Shown here piece after piece: positions 62,989-64,000 of a stretch of DNA of 64,000 bases. Location: positions 1,690,666-1,754,665 of the forward strand of contig KV440964.1 in NCBI GenBank assembly GCA_001636495.1, read 5' to 3'. The position numbers were made by a program, and so were the translations under genes. Position 1 is the stretch's first letter; the number at the start of each line of letters is the position of its first letter. Source of the DNA: Sutcliffiella horikoshii. Its GTDB lineage: Bacteria; Bacillota; Bacilli; Bacillales; Bacillaceae_I. The notes under the pieces are model-generated. The model had not been told where the DNA came from. It searched no databases and saw only the letters and a program-made list of their open reading frames with translations.

Positions 62989-64000
62989 GTGATTGAAAAA
63001 ATGAATGATTGGCTTCATGCCGCATACGAATACAAGGCCTCCGACATCCATCTATCCGTCGGGGTGGCACCTGTCTTCCGTATAAATGGCGAGCTGAAAC
63101 GCTATGGTCAGGAAACACTTACGCCGGAAGATACAGAGACATTAGCAAAGCAGATGATTCCGGAATTCATGTGGGACCGCTTTGATGAAATAGGCGAACT
63201 GGATTTTTCCTACAGTGTCCCTGGTATCTCACGTTTCCGGGTCAATGCATACAGACAACGGAACTCTGTTGCAATTGCGATACGAATCATCCCTACAAGG
63301 ATACCGTCTTTAGAGGAGCTGCAACTGCCCTCCATCCTGCAGACACTGATGGATAAACCGCAGGGACTGATTCTTGTTACAGGTCCAACCGGTAGCGGGA
63401 AATCTACGACACTTGCATCCATGATTGATTTTATCAACAAGTCCCAGAAAAAACATATCATCACATTGGAAGATCCGATTGAATATTTACACCGCCACAA
63501 TCAGTGCATGATCGATCAACGTGAGGTCGGCTTTGATACGAAGACCTTTGCAACCGGCTTACGCGCTTCCCTAAGGCAGGACCCGGACATCATTTTAGTT
63601 GGAGAATTACGGGATCTAGAAACGATCCAAACAGCCATAACGGCAGCGGAAACAGGACATCTTGTTTTAGGTACATTACATACGACAAGTGCTCCATCCA
63701 CGATTGACCGGATCATTGATGTATTTCCAGGTCCACAGCAAGCACAAATCCGAATTCAGCTGGCATCTGTCCTTGTTTCCATCGTCTCGCAACGACTATT
63801 TCCGACGATTGATAGACAGGGAAGGAAGGTTGCCACAGAGATTCTCGTCAACACACCGGCAGTGGCCAACCTGATCCGCAACGAAAAAATTCATCAGATC
63901 CAGAATGTGATGCAGACAAGTCGTGCGCTTGGCATGCATACGCTGGAAATGAGTATTAAGCAGCTCATCCAACAAGGCGTTATAAGCAGGATATCCGCCG
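62989..64000 (+). CDS. pilT: Type IV pilus retraction ATPase PilT (partial, 3' end outside)
   Basis: The first 337 codons of a PilT-type ATPase that runs off the window. It starts with GTG (VIEKMNDWLHAAYEYKASDI); an in-frame ATG at 63001 is an alternative. The N-terminal PAS-like domain includes HLSVGVAPVFRINGELKRYG. Walker A is VTGPTGSGKSTTLASMIDFI, the Asp box is LRASLRQDPDIILVGELRDL, and the His box is GHLVLGTLHTTSAPSTIDRI with IDVFPGPQQAQIRIQLAS, the PilT signature. There is no tetracysteine. PilT disassembles pili, allowing twitching or DNA uptake. Its presence shows a true retractile pilus rather than only the Com pseudopilus. Confidence 0.93.
   Translation, partial: MIEKMNDWLHAAYEYKASDIHLSVGVAPVFRINGELKRYGQETLTPEDTETLAKQMIPEFMWDRFDEIGELDFSYSVPGISRFRVNAYRQRNSVAIAIRIIPTRIPSLEELQLPSILQTLMDKPQGLILVTGPTGSGKSTTLASMIDFINKSQKKHIITLEDPIEYLHRHNQCMIDQREVGFDTKTFATGLRASLRQDPDIILVGELRDLETIQTAITAAETGHLVLGTLHTTSAPSTIDRIIDVFPGPQQAQIRIQLASVLVSIVSQRLFPTIDRQGRKVATEILVNTPAVANLIRNEKIHQIQNVMQTSRALGMHTLEMSIKQLIQQGVISRISA

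Overview
The window is chromosomal DNA from an aerobic, endospore-forming member of the Bacillaceae. Gene order and protein sequences follow the Bacillus subtilis block lcfA-fadR-fadB-etfBA-trxA-uvrC-lysC-yslB-sdhCAB-ysmA-gerE-ysmB-racE-gerM-rph-ysnAB-ysoA-tig-clpX-lonB-lonA-ysxC-hemAXCDBL-spoVID-ysxE-valS-folC. Several insertions, and a type IV pilus locus after folC, place it outside the B. subtilis group. I do not name a species.

Layout. 1-4200: fatty acid degradation (acyl-CoA synthetase end, FadR repressor with its operator, enoyl-CoA hydratase, both ETF subunits). 4200-9700: thioredoxin, UvrC, a lysine riboswitch controlling aspartokinase II, and YslB. 9700-13200: the succinate dehydrogenase operon sdhCAB. 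13200-19900: thioesterase, the spore regulator GerE, a MarR regulator, glutamate racemase, GerM, RNase PH, XTP/dITP pyrophosphatase, a phosphoesterase, and tRNA-Arg(UCU) beside a broken partial copy of itself. 19900-29700: YsoA, trigger factor, ClpX, LonB, LonA and the GTPase YsxC, with an inserted gene of unknown function between clpX and lonB. 29700-34300: an AlaX-type tRNA-editing protein, a polar amino acid ABC transporter and a membrane protein. 34500-43700: the haem/sirohaem-precursor operon hemAXCDBL and the spore coat genes spoVID-ysxE. 43800-46900: accessory genes (an Mrr-type nuclease with a MerR-like N-terminus, a HemAT-like oxygen sensor, a small membrane protein). 47000-55200: T-box-controlled valS, a minus-strand cluster of two ATP-grasp ligases and a Mur-ligase/FPGS-like enzyme, then divergent folC. 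55300-64000: a GAF-GGDEF membrane protein, an ECF sigma/anti-sigma pair, and the start of a type IV pilus operon (pilB, pilT).

The most striking non-coding feature is a family of about 135-145 bp intergenic elements: eleven complete or near-complete copies, one copy split by an insertion, and one internally deleted remnant. Aligning them by eye shows several paired helices maintained by compensatory base changes, so structure rather than sequence is conserved. One copy is split by a 219 bp insertion with an 8 bp target duplication and inverted ends, and that insertion itself carries another copy. A second class of non-coding signal is short tandem arrays with 20-21 bp periods in four spacers.

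The best candidate for an undescribed system is the 50.5-53.8 kb cluster (two RimK-like ATP-grasp proteins plus a divergent Mur-ligase-fold enzyme) inserted between valS and folC. Its enzyme classes resemble a split cyanophycin-synthetase-like or other amide-ligase pathway.
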